Shown here: one piece after another, positions 33,838 to 44,900 of the stretch
Layout of the letters: each line of letters opens with the position of its first letter
How positions within the stretch are numbered: the first letter of the stretch is position 1
NCBI GenBank assembly: GCA_948470475.1
Contig: OX419342.1
Span: 15,071,510 to 15,135,509 of the forward strand
Length of the DNA stretch: 64,000 nucleotides
From: Galaxea fascicularis
Taxonomy: Eukaryota; Cnidaria; Anthozoa; Scleractinia; Euphylliidae
Reading direction: 5' to 3'
Made by a program: the position numbers and the translations under genes
Notes under the pieces: generated by a model
What the model saw: the letters and a program-made list of their open reading frames with translations, nothing else
What the model was told of the DNA's origin: nothing
Database searches by the model: none

Positions 33838-34075
33838 CCTCGATCTTCCGAAACTTAGAGAAGCTTAGAAAATATCCGGAGATCACCAGAAGTGTTCGGT
33901 AATCTTCGGAAATCTTCGGTAGTGTTCGGGTAATCTTCGGAAGCATTCGGGTGGTCTTCGGAAATCTTCGGAAGGTTTCGCACGATATTCGGCGGTCTTC
34001 GAAATACATCAGTTGGTCTTCGGAAGTCTTCGAGTCTTCGTTTTAACTTCGGAAATCTTCGTTGTAATTTGCCCT
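33838..34075. repeat. Degenerate (TCTTCGGAAA)n minisatellite
   Basis: Units of about 10 bp based on TCTTCGGAAA, with variants TGTTCGGGTA and CATTCGGGTG, repeat many times over about 240 bp. The overlapping minus-strand frame is a by-product of the repeat. Confidence 0.65.
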
Positions 34076-34174
34076 CGTGTTACACTTTTGCACTGGTGTT
34101 ACACTTTTTTGCACTGGTGTTACACTTGAACTGCACTGCTCTCAGCCAATCACAATCGAGTAATTTTTCAAGTG

Positions 34175-34480
34175 TATTATTAGGTCTGTAATCGTAATTA
34201 TAACAAAATTCAGAAATCAGAAGTATGATTTTAGACCAAAATTGCACGTCACGAAGTTCAATTACCACTTTATTGCACCCATTTTGAAATCACACAGTTT
34301 TTTGTCAATATTAATATTTATTTAATGTTCACTTCAGGAAAACCAGTTTTGAATTTTGATATCCTTAAAAAAGGATGTGATTTAGAGCAAAAATGGTGCA
34401 ATTAGGGAATAAATTGCACTGTTGAGACCCAATCAGATTTCATGTATAACGAGTGATTTCAACATGGGTGTAATGAAGCC
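34175..34480. repeat. Dispersed inverted repeat, same family as 31290-31500
   Basis: AATTGCACGTCACGAAGTTC and ACCACTTTATTGCACCCATT are the reverse complements of blocks at 31320-31370. The right part (ATGATTTCAACATGGGTGTAATG-like) mirrors 26650-26790. Confidence 0.45.
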
Positions 34481-34822
34481 GGAGGCGACGAAGGCGATGA
34501 AAACGTCATTAGTAACTGTAATTTCTCGTTTTTGTAACTTTTTCGCGATTATTCTAATTTGTTTAACTTGGAAAATGCTGGCGAGCTATCCAGGGGCTAA
34601 ATTGCAATGAACAGCATCAAAGTAAAGAAAAAGAAAACCAAGTTTGCCGTCATACATTCACGTTCTATAGAAACATTAAAATTGATCATTTCGCGTTGTT
34701 GTTTCGCAGAGGACAATAAAAAAGGAACCAAAATGTAAAGGCACGTGCCGAGCGATTGTTTTTGCTCATTAATCCTATTGTTTTGTGGCGGTCTCGTTGC
34801 CTTTGCTGTAATCGTTTCTTAA

Positions 34823-34986
34823 GGTGGTCTTACACGAGCCGATTTTGTTGTGTTAAAAGTCAGCGGCGGAGGTGTTACACGCACCAACTCCAACAAAATT
34901 CGGCAACAATGTTGCAGATTTTTGAATCGCTTTCAAAAACCTGCAACAAAATGTTGCGTTAAAAATCGGCTCGTGTAACATCGCCT
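34823..34986. mobile_element. 164-bp TTAA-flanked MITE
   Basis: TTAA occurs at both edges (34819-34822 and 34987-34990). The ends GGTGGTCTTACACGAGCCGA and TCGGCTCGTGTAACATCGCC are inverted repeats. The TTAA duplication suggests mobilisation by a piggyBac or Kolobok transposase. The centre is rich in CAACAAAAT motifs. Confidence 0.75.
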
Positions 34987-34990
34987 TTAA

Positions 34991-36132
34991 ACTTCCTAAC
35001 GCGGGTCGAAAGGTAATTACGCGTTATGATGTCTTGCGTTTTTTTTGGTAGGAAGAATCCAAATGATCCAAGATCAAAAATCCGTTTTCGGATTCTCCCA
35101 AAAAAACGCACCCTAAGTTTCAATAATTCGCACAAACACGTTGATAATGGCTCCTTTGGGAAATATTGCAGTTGATAGTACTCTGACATAACACTCACTC
35201 GCAACGCATTTCGCGCACAGACATTCATAACCATATGTATTGCACCCTTTCGCGAAACTCCTGTCACGTTTTAAATACCACTTCTAGTAATAGTTGCCAC
35301 AAAAGCTGTCCCCGTATTCACTCAGGGCGATTTCAAAATAATTCAAGCAGCCGTTTGAATTGCCTTCCTAAATTGTTTTTTTCTTTTTATCTGTAACACG
35401 TGATTGCACAAGTACGTGACATCATCACTTCCCACTCAAAAAAAAAGAAATAATAATCTTGTTTTGTATATTGCATATTTTTGTTTCTTCCGTGTAGTGC
35501 ACGTAAGTAATGATAAACCAGAAAACAAAAGTGTTCGTTTTTCATAGGCACGTCTAAAACAACCACCGCTAAGGAGAGCATTCTTACTTTGTATGTTACG
35601 CTATCTTGTCAAGGTTGCCCATATGATAAATAGGCCAGCGACGCAGTTGACCCGTGATTTAACTGATTTTATATTACTTCTGGTGAATATATCTCATATC
35701 TCCTCTAGCAAAAGTCTCATCTCTATACAGCTTAACTGTTTTTAAAAATATATATATTGATATCTCTGAATCTGTTTCGAATTCAGAGCAGTCACTTTCT
35801 TGTAGTCTTTCAGTTTAGAAATGTACCGTGACGATTTAGAAAGTAAAAATATGGAAAACCACAAGACAGAGTTTCGTTTAGACAGTCCATGTCAAGCGCA
35901 AGTTGTGCGGAATCAACTCCATTTTTGTAGTAATTTTATAGCTTTATTTAAAAGTCATGTATAGGCCGGAATTTTGGTGAATAGCTGCGGCAATACGAAA
36001 AACGGGTCAACACTAGGGAGTATCTGCATTACCCGCCCTAAAAATAACTCTAGAAAGATTGTCATCATTTTCTATTCTTTCTGGAAACCTATATAAAAAC
36101 AGTTTGTCAACACTACCTCGCTCCCAATGTGT
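34991..36132. other. Intergenic DNA, nothing clearly identified
   Basis: This AT-rich sequence lies between the MITE and the SINE. Open frames are short and unremarkable, and I see no RNA gene or repeat with clear borders. Confidence 0.4.
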
Positions 36133-36171
36133 GGCTTCATAGCTCAGTTGGTAGAGCATCACACCGGTATC

Positions 36172-36204
<33 letters not shown>
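36133..36204 (+). other. tRNA-like SINE head (not a functional tRNA gene)
   Basis: The 7-bp acceptor (GGCTTCA/TGAAGCC), D stem (GCTC/GAGC) and T arm (ACGGG-TTCGAAT-CCCGT) pair perfectly. The anticodon arm (TCACACCGGTATCGCGG) does not fold and has an extra base relative to the other copies. The following CTGATTTTTTCAGGCTTCTTC matches the SINE tails at 17540 and 22100. It lies 166 bp upstream of the 416-codon ORF. Confidence 0.7.
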
Positions 36205-36205
<1 letters not shown>

Positions 36206-36240
36206 TGATTTTTTCAGGCTTCTTCTTTCCAGTTGCTTAA

Positions 36241-36271
<31 letters not shown>

Positions 36272-36369
36272 ACTTGCATCTACACCGCAGTACAAAATAT
36301 GAATTATTTCATATATACTTCACACTACAAGGTTACTAAACATCCTTTTGCTGGTCGTTCAGTGTCATC

Positions 36370-37620
36370 ATGACATTTGCCAAAGTTTATCGAGAAGAAA
36401 TAACTTTAGCTTACTATTGTTTTAACTGTGCACTTACAATCGCCATTTTTGTATTTGGAACGATCTATTTGAGGTACAGAGATAGGACAGATCAGAAAAG
36501 AAAAGAGTGGCGTCAATTTGCGGAGACTATCAGGAATGACTACAGCAAACTAAATGCAAAATGCATTCTTCAAAGAATTTCACACATTAACAAAACGTTC
36601 GAAAACATTCGTATCTACAAAGAAATTACTGGAATTCATATCTTGAGATTCATGATCAACGCTGAACGCTCGAGTTTTAGAACCGTGGAGTTACACTCCC
36701 TTCTTGAAGACTTGGGTTCAATCTACCAGTTGCTTAACACTTGCGCATCATTAACTCTTTTGGGAACAGTCCCTCCTAATATCAGAGATGGGCTTGGAAA
36801 GCTGATCGTGGAATTAGGAGAGCTTACATTACCATTATACAGTGGAGAGGAGCGCGCCACAATTTTGAAATGCCTTGAACATTTTGGTTGTGGTAGAAGA
36901 CGGCAGTTTGAGAAGAAAGAGAAACAAATAGAGAGGACAATTGAAGGAGATGTCCCGTACGTGCGCTGCTTAGAATTTGGCGAAGGTACTGAATATCGTG
37001 GTTTACGAGGCTGCGGGAATTATGAAGATGTAAAGAGATTTAAAGCAAACTTCTGTGGCCGGGTGCTGAAACCAGCTGAGCCATTAAATTTCCTGATCCA
37101 ACTAGACTCAGACCTGGAAAGGGAAGATTATAGGTCAGAGTTCGTCATTGAGTTGAGGGAACAAGCAGCAAACCTCACTTTTCTGGACAAGATCAGCTCA
37201 GACGATGAGGACGAATTGGTATTGATGAAAGCGCTACACGAGATACGCGTCTACATTCACTTGGCTGCACAGCAGCGGAAACCACTTGACAAGGAAATGA
37301 ATAGCAACATGGATTTACTTAGGGGCATACATGAACAAGTGACAAGAATCAAACCAGATCAGCTTATTGTTAAAGAAACTTGTGTGCGATTCATGCAAGA
37401 TCTTAATTTCCTTCGGGCAAACATGCAAAGATATCACAAAAGTAAGGGATTCAGTTTGCAACTTCAACAACTGTATGAGACCTTTTGTGACTTAATCGTC
37501 ATAAGGAAAGGAGATGATGTAAAGCCCCCTCCGGTTACCACAAGGAAAAACGATGGTGTTAGGCCCCATAGTCGCCCAAGAAGAGATGGAAAACTGCCGC
37601 AATATGTAAGTTCCGTGTAA
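36370..37620 (+). CDS. Intronless single-pass membrane protein, 416 aa, unknown family
   Basis: One uninterrupted frame encodes a short N-terminal tail (residues 1-11), a single transmembrane helix (about 12-34, LAYYCFNCALTIAIFVFGTIYL) followed by the basic stop-transfer stretch RYRDRTDQKRK, and a long charged, mostly helical cytoplasmic part. Its tail is Arg/Pro-rich (RPHSRPRRDGK). The basic flank predicts N-out/C-in topology. Leu-rich helices at about 105-155 and 245-375 could form a bundle, and SSDDEDEL (about 278-285) is an acidic CK2-like site. Cysteines are scattered with no zinc-motif spacing. I recognise no catalytic motif and no family. The start has ATCATGA context, with a tRNA-SINE just upstream that may supply 5' UTR. 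The absence of introns amid intron-rich genes suggests an old retrocopy or a lineage-specific family. Confidence 0.8.
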   Translation: MTFAKVYREEITLAYYCFNCALTIAIFVFGTIYLRYRDRTDQKRKEWRQFAETIRNDYSKLNAKCILQRISHINKTFENIRIYKEITGIHILRFMINAERSSFRTVELHSLLEDLGSIYQLLNTCASLTLLGTVPPNIRDGLGKLIVELGELTLPLYSGEERATILKCLEHFGCGRRRQFEKKEKQIERTIEGDVPYVRCLEFGEGTEYRGLRGCGNYEDVKRFKANFCGRVLKPAEPLNFLIQLDSDLEREDYRSEFVIELREQAANLTFLDKISSDDEDELVLMKALHEIRVYIHLAAQQRKPLDKEMNSNMDLLRGIHEQVTRIKPDQLIVKETCVRFMQDLNFLRANMQRYHKSKGFSLQLQQLYETFCDLIVIRKGDDVKPPPVTTRKNDGVRPHSRPRRDGKLPQYVSSV

Positions 37621-37787
37621 ACCACTAGGGAGACCATACAATCTGCTAATGTGACAGTTTGCAATGTTATAGTAATCTATAAATTCACCAGTACTAGCAC
37701 TTTAGCCCGCTGCGAGTCTCTTAAATATTAGACGTCTCACCCGAGCTCTTCGTGTGAACAAACGGTTCTTTTTTACCTATGCCAGTT

Positions 37788-37886
37788 CAGGATTGTTAAA
37801 AAGCGCCGGCGACCGGCGATATCGCCGGCTATTTTCCTAGTTTCGCCGGCTACGATTTGCTGGTAAAAATCTTTTTGACAACCCTG
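37788..37886. mobile_element. 99-bp MITE with CAGG ends and GC-rich core
   Basis: The ends CAGGATTGTTAAAAAG and CTTTTTGACAACCCTG are imperfect inverted repeats. The core contains the perfect 16-bp palindrome CCGGCGATATCGCCGG and more GCCGGC units, unusual for this AT-rich region. No clear target duplication is seen. Confidence 0.5.
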
Positions 37887-38153
37887 TAGTGGATTTCTGC
37901 TATCTTTAAGAGGAATAATTGCCTCGTAATAAGAGTATCACGTCGTCAGGTATAAAAAGTTCCACGGACATTTTTAAACCGGCACCAACTCTCATTTTTC
38001 TTTCGATATAAAGAGGTGTTGGACTAAAAATAGGAAAAGGCCATTTTAAGGTCATTCTTTGGTAATAAAATTGACGTACGGTTGTTTTTAAAGTCTAGCT
38101 GATCGCTACTTAACAATTAGACCCGTGGCCCTTGAGGGCGAAGGGTCTACTGG

Positions 38154-38316
38154 TTTTAGTATCACCCAACTAGTCGGACAGAAAAGGCAATAACAAAGTT
38201 AGCAAATCAGTGCAAGTTGAAGAAATATTTACTTGGGAATAAAACGAAAGGAAAGAAAGCGTCACCGCGCTCGATTGCTACTACAGGACTATTACTAATA
38301 GTCCTCTAGTAGCGTG

Positions 38317-38351
<35 letters not shown>

Positions 38352-38370
38352 GTTGGGTGATACTAACAGC
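38154..38370. mobile_element. MITE with GTATCACCCAACTAGT ends
   Basis: TTAGTATCACCCAACTAGTC and GACTAGTTGGGTGATACTAA-type ends (right copy has GTCCACTAGTTGGG) are inverted, and ACTATTACTAATAGTCC forms a central palindrome near 38290. The adjacent GACCC...GGGTC hairpin at 38120-38148 may belong to it. Confidence 0.6.
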
Positions 38371-38741
38371 GTTTCTCTCCCATTATGAAGTATACTGACT
38401 GTGATGCGCATGAAAGAGATACGGTCGTTGTCGTATAACTGCCTGCGATTTTAGGCGAGGTTTTAATCAGTTCTTGCTACCTCTGTATAACTGCAGGAAT
38501 TACATAGCTAAAGCAGAACTTCCAACAAACGTGAAAGACAACATCCTTTTTTTTCTTACGGATCACCGCACAACATCAAGCAGAATTGACATAATACGTT
38601 TCTTGGGAGCCTGTTTTTTAAGTTAACGATGCTATGTTCACATAATTTCTGAATACTTCTACATTTCTCCACGAGAAACCGAAAAAACCAACTGGCTTCA
38701 GTTTACCTTGTCTGCCTCGTCTACCTCACAAGTTTCACCGT

Positions 38742-38979
38742 TACAGTGCAACTACTCCAACCAAGGCCACCCAAGAATTTGTTTTACAAATTGGCCAATA
38801 GTGTTCGAGTGATGAAACAACAGAATAGTCGTAATATGAATTTTGTTGAGCTTCGATAGCGGGTAAATTTGTCATTCATAATTAATTTTGTGAAAATCCA
38901 TTGTTCCGATGTAAGATTCTCATTGGCTAGTTTGCAGAACATTTTCCTGGGTGGCCTTGGTTGAAGTACTCGCACTGTA
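38742..38979. mobile_element. 238-bp MITE with TACAGTGC ends
   Basis: CAGTGCAACTACTCCAACCA and the inverse TGGTTGAAGTACTCGCACTG, plus AGGCCACCCA / TGGGTGGCCT, form inverted ends flanked by TA. This fits a mariner-type non-autonomous element. Confidence 0.65.
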
Positions 38980-39958
38980 AGAACTTATTCTTCAGAGGAA
39001 CTTTCTGGCTTCAGAAACAACAGGACCGATTTGTTTTAAACTTTATTTCTTATTATGGACTATTATCATGCCACAACAAGACATACATATATTAATATTT
39101 ACATACATATAGTTCTGTACAATACCAAAACACACACACACACAAAAGGATCATACAAGATATTTTGGTTTAAAGTTAGGAGATTCTACGTTTCACACTG
39201 CTTGTATACTATATGTATGCTGGTGCGATACATTTCATGAGAGGTTAATCTTAAAGCGAGACCAAATCTGTGCAAAAGGGTTGGAGTCGTTATTGAAAAA
39301 AAAGCAATTTGCTTATCAATTTCCATTTAGTTCATAACTAGTTGTATATACACTTGCAACTTAGGAAGTTTGTTCCCAAGTCTGCAGGTGTATATGTAAT
39401 GTCTAGATATTAGTGATGAAAGAGAAAATCTTTTGTACTGTCAATGAGATCGAAACAGAGAGACAAGGACAAACAAGGGTTTCCTTTTCCTCCTTGCAAA
39501 AGGAGCAGGAATCTCTTTGTTTAATACCTATCTTTTGCAGAAAGTAATTTGTGGCGATTTTTCTGTGAAGAAAACAGAACCTAATTTAATGGCGGACCGG
39601 AGAGTTGTCATCTATGCCATAGGTCAAAGCTTGTCCCAAGATGTTGCTGAACTCGCAGGGGTAAAACTTCATCATCCGGTGCGTAGTATTGCTGCTCACG
39701 TTTATTTCACAACAGTCACAGTGACTGATGAGCCCGTGTTATTCCAGTTAATGTTACAATAATTTTCTTAAATATCAAAACTAAACCGCGAATATATCAA
39801 ATAGATTTAGGGCCTTGCTTTTAATTAGTTGTTTAAGTCATCTTTTCAGCGAAAAATAGTGCAATACAAGGGGATTAAGGAATTCCCTCCGGTTTTCAGT
39901 GTTAGAACGGTTAAGCGGCTTAATACCACATGATCAACTGAGTGGTAACGTCGAAATA

Positions 39959-40129
39959 CAGTCAACCCTCTCAAAGCCACCACTTCTCGTAGGCGACCAC
40001 CTCCCGTAAGCGACCACTTTGTTAATAACCGTTTTCATCTTCTCAGTCAAATACTTCTGTTGTCTTTTGCTTCAATTAAACGGCCACTATCCATTTCCCC
40101 GAGGTGGCGGTTTAATAGGGGTTGAACTG
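39959..40129. mobile_element. Second TA-flanked MITE of the GCGACCAC family
   Basis: CAGTCAACCCTCTCAAAGCC opens and GGGGTTGAACTG closes the element, with TA at 39957-39958 and 40130-40131. The CGACCACCTCCCGTAAGCGA block is shared with 8311-8780. Confidence 0.65.
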
Positions 40130-41903
40130 TATTTGATAAACGTTAGGCTGGAAACGCTTGCTGTTATTTTTTGTTGTCTGACAATTCACCAAGGATACTG
40201 TTGCGTTTAGAAAGAGAAACCGTTTCAACGATCGTTTCCGTGTTTTCACACCGAGGTTAATTACCTAGACTATGTCAGGCTAATCTGACAGTGCAATAAA
40301 TTTCGTTGAGTTTGTCTGTGATTGTGTTCTGCGAATTGCGCTGTAAATGACAAGATCGTTACAGACAGCTTAGAAAAAGAAACAAAATAAAAAAATCTTT
40401 TTTATTGCCTTAAGTATGATATGTTTGGACAAAATAAAAATAAATCTAAACGTGAAGATGCCCTTTATGACAAAATAACTTCAATTATTATTGACCGCTG
40501 CTAGTATTTGGTATCGACAACTTGTACATCAAAGAACATTTTTAACTCAAAGGGGCACCGTTATCGCATTCTACGTGAAACTACATAAAAGCGGGAGCTA
40601 TCGTCGTTAAATTTAGCAGTATCTTTTGCTAATGCAAATTTGATTTCAATTTCATGAAGATCACCGATGTTGGTCAAGTTTGAATTTCACCAGTCTTCTA
40701 GAAGTTAGTGTCGTTGCACCAGGAGCGGTTTCAGCTCCTTAAGATGCAAATTGCAGTGCCCCTTTAATTTGTTCTTCGGACTATCCCTGAGATAACCTCA
40801 AGATTTTCGTTCACAACGAAAGCAATAAAATCTGTAAAAGAATATATAATCATGGTAGAATTGACCTTAGCTAATAATAATAAATATATCTCGACCCAAA
40901 CAGTGCGTGGCTACACTAAGAAATTGAGGTACAGGCAGTTATGGGCTTGAGAAGAATATATCTGATTATCAGGCCAGTTAATATATTGAGACTTTAGAGA
41001 AGTCCCCGGCAACATACAAACAGAAGAATAATACATATATACTACAATCATCCGAAATTCAGCATGCGTTTGCAACCATGCTCCTTATAAGACTTTGTGT
41101 TGAGAGAGACAATTAAATTACTGCAACGTTTTCCTTATCAAACAAAGGTACTGTTCGTCATAAAATAAACCAGTGCCTTAAAAACATGCACCGTAATTGG
41201 TAAAACAGATTATCTGGACATTCATCAAATAATGTAATAAGCCTAAATAATAATTAAAACTTCAAAAAAGACTTGATGATGATGATGTACTCCGCTTAAC
41301 TGAAAACGAGGGTAACGTATCTCAAGGTGTGTTTCAAATGCCTAACTAGGAAGACTTTGTCGGTTAAAAAGTATTAGCCATAAGGAAGACGTCACAAACT
41401 GTTCCTGGAATGACTGCCCCGTATTGAATGGATCGGGCTAGTTGTTTCAATTTGCATGCATCCAAAAACTTAGTCATCTTTCAATAAAGAATTTACGCAT
41501 TTAAATCACGGCTTTTACCCAGCAGGGGTTTTCCAGTTAGTTTTTGAGTTCCTTATTTTCCTACGTAATTTTAAGAGCAGAATATAGTTCGCACGTGTAA
41601 ATTGCTGTCCTTCGTTTAAAAAAAAAAGCGCCAGATGTTTGGCTTTGTTAAAACAAAGACCAGTTACTGGTCAATCTATAGTTGTATGTTTAATCTGTCG
41701 TCCTTTCACTTTCTTTAAGCGTCCCATTAAAATTGTTCACCTTCTCGTAACTAAGAATGTTCCGCTCCATAAAATGTCACTGCTTTTGCAGCCTTTGCAA
41801 TATGCTAGTGTTTTGTCTGCACAGCAATAAGCGTCTTCATTAAGTTATTTGTCATCTTGAAGCTACACGATAAATAATATCTTTACTTGACGTCTCCAGT
41901 TGT

Positions 41904-44900
41904 TTACTTGTCCCACAAGGTACGTAAACTGCTCACGGATGGTCTCTCAGTCTCTTCTCTGCTTTTCCTAGCTTGGCTTTGGTCTGTGCTGCTTCGCAAC
42001 GCTAATGGCTCTGTCCGAATTCGGGTCTCGATGGCATATCTCGGTTTTTCTTTCTCGGCAGACGTCCTTACTCCCTTTACATGTGGTACTTTAGAAAAGC
42101 TTAAACCACCGCTTTGAGTCGAAGTTGATTCTCTTTCCAGGGACCTTGCAGATCCTGGCTGCTGCTGGCCCGTTTGAAGTCCTTTGGAATAGTGTCTCAT
42201 CCAGGGGTCGTCTTCATTATTGTCGTCTTCATCTGGAGGAAGTGAAGGTTGTTTTCTCCATCCAGTATCAACCCTTTTACCACCAAGATCGACTTGAATT
42301 TTGAGGGGATCAAACTGCATAGGGATGGATTTGTCTTTAGAGGCAGTACTTTCCACCCTAGGAACTGAGGTAATCACCTCCCTTCCAGGCTGCTTGTCAA
42401 CAAATTGAAGTGGAACATTGACTGTTTCGAATTTGGCTGGTTGGAGGGACATGTGGTACACCGTTCGTTCTACCTTAGTTTCCAGCTTGGTTGTTTCTAC
42501 TCTAAACTCCTCCTCCTTTTTTGCTTCTTCGGCCTTTTCATTCTTGGCTTCAGTTTCATCATCGTCCATGACGGGCCTTTCTATTAAGTATCCCTGCATC
42601 AACTCCCAGAGACGAGAGTTGGAGCCTCGCCTCGTGGTGTCCCTTGGGCTATTCTCATGAGGCGTCGTCGGTTTGTCATCTTCAATTAAGCTGGAGTCGG
42701 ATCTTGACTGATCTTTTAATTCAGGGCGATCTAGCGTGCCCTGTAGAGCCTCGATGTCTGGCTCATCCTTTTTCAAGGAGTGGCTCAATATCCATTCTTC
42801 ATCTGCGATCTCCAAATCGTTTTCACCTGTAGCGAATACGTTATCCCCTTCTGGATATTCAAGTTGGAAGTCATTGGAAGGTTCACTCAATTGAATGTCT
42901 TTGGTGGCACTATGTAATAGAGGCTCATCTTCCAAGTCGAGACCTTCAAGAGATATTCTTTTAATAGAACGAGATACTACAATAGGCGAACGTTCCTGGA
43001 CCTCGAAACTGTGCTCATTCTTAGCTGGATTTTCAGGTATATTCACGTGATAGATTGTCTCAAAGGCATGTGGCTGCATGTGCCATGTGGGAGGGGCACG
43101 ATGTTCTATCTCAACTGGTATCGAGTGGTCATTCTCGTGCTTGTGCTCATCTTTGGATGCTTTGTCATCCTGTTCTAACTCAACCAAGAAGTCTGGCTTT
43201 AACTTAAACACAGGTACAATATCTTCCTCTTGCACGTGTTTATCCGTGTCTTTTTCAACCGTTACAGTATTGTCGGGATATTCAAGATCGTGTGTCACCT
43301 CCGCGGGGTGCTCATCAAGCTGCAATCCCGTTTCTTGGGGCTCGTATTGGTCGCCATCTGTAGGCCCAATATTTTCTGGAAGCGGTCTCTTGAAGGAGCG
43401 AGTTACGACCACAACTGGATGTTCGTGCACGGCTAAAAACTTTGCTTGATCGACTGTTGGGTAATCGGGGGTTAATATGTGATGTGTCGTCTCATACTCA
43501 TGGCTATAGGCCGTAATGTCTGCTTTGGAAGGGATACGACCGTTGTCATCTGAAGATGACGAACTTTTTCTCTGCCGAGCTTCTTCCTTCTCTTTGTGGG
43601 CGACTTCCTCGTCTGAGGAAGATGAAGAAGTTGTTGAACTTTTACGCTCAGTTGGTCTTTTGGGCGACTGGTCTGAGCTCTTGAATTTAACGGAATGAAA
43701 TTGAACATCTCCAACACTTAATACTGGCCTATCTTGGTCGTCTTGAGGCGCTATGATATATTTTTGCTGGTTGGTGAAGTACTCTACTTGGTAAAGAATC
43801 GATGACTTGGACTCTTGAGGGATATTTGAGGCCTCCCCATCTGACGAGGAACTGGAACTTTTTCGTTCTTTCGATTCTGCTTTGTCCCGTTCTTTCTCAG
43901 GGTTCAAAGATGCATCTCGGCCTGTAGCTTTTACTGTAGGCATTGTTGGCCATGATTTCTCAGATTCTTTCTTCTCTACGCTCACATGGTATTCTGTGGG
44001 AAGTATTGTATACTCGACTTTCTTTCTTTCAACGTTTTCATCTGAAGACGGTGAGCTAGTAGGACTCTTTCGTTCCTTTACCTTCTCGAGCTCGATTGGA
44101 AGAGAGGTAATGTCTGGAGTGGCAAGATCAAGAGAGACATCTGGTCCAGGACATATTTCTGTGGTGGATATGTCTTTGGTTTCCTTTTTCGATTTGTGTC
44201 CTTCATTATCGGATGATGATGATGATGATGTTGATAACGAACGTTTAGACTCTTTTCGGTCTGGAAACTCCTCATGCTTAATCACAGTTGGAGATTGATC
44301 TGATAAGTGCAAATACGACCCTGTTTTTTCCTTTGGCTGTTCTGCACCCTTCTTCCTTCCCCCCTTTCCTTCACCTTCGTCTTCCGAAGAGGAAGAGCTG
44401 GTTGAAGTTGCTCCTTCACTCTTTTTCTGTCTGGTTGCGGGTCTACCTTCCCTAGAAGACGCTGAGCTTGTTGAACTTTTCCTAAAATCCTTGAGCAATG
44501 CGGATTTCGTCTTTCGCTTTGATGTCTCTTTATCAAAACTCTTTTTTCCGGTGTCTTCTTCAGAGGAAGAGCTAGTAGAACTCTCTCTTCCCTTTGCCTT
44601 CTTGGAACTCCGTCTTAGGGAAGGACTGTCTGGTGTAACGGCATTCAGAGAGATATCCGGTTCAAGACGAATTATAGAACTGATAATGTTTACCTCTGGC
44701 GCGATTTTGTCTTTGCTTTCCTCTCCATTCCTGTGCTCTCCGACATCGGACGATGATGCTGATGCTGTTGAACACTTAGCCTCATTTTGTTTTGGTAAGT
44801 CATCTTGGTTAATCCCTTTTAGGGCTTCGTCTGTTAATGGATTCTTACTTTCCTTACGTCTTTCATTTTCGTTTTCAGAGGAGGAAGAACTTTCTGAAGA

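Larger units (their letters stand above)
37621..41903. other. Intergenic region between the orphan gene and the PDZ gene 3' end
   Basis: It contains MITEs at 37788, 38154, 38742 and 39959, a short CA microsatellite (39128-39145), and a candidate AATAAA for the 416-codon gene at 38064-38069 (440 bp after its stop). The stretch 40132-41903 must include the 3' UTR of the minus-strand PDZ gene. I see no further coding exon. Confidence 0.45.

Noticed and set aside
36133..36204. Apparent tRNA gene with perfect acceptor, D and T stems
   Set aside because: The anticodon arm does not fold, an extra base is present, and the flanking tail matches other SINE copies in the window; it is a SINE head.
44078..44298. 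Trinucleotide (GAT)n run as a regulatory microsatellite
   Set aside because: It is coding sequence for acidic/Ser tracts of the large minus-strand gene; codon repetition explains it.
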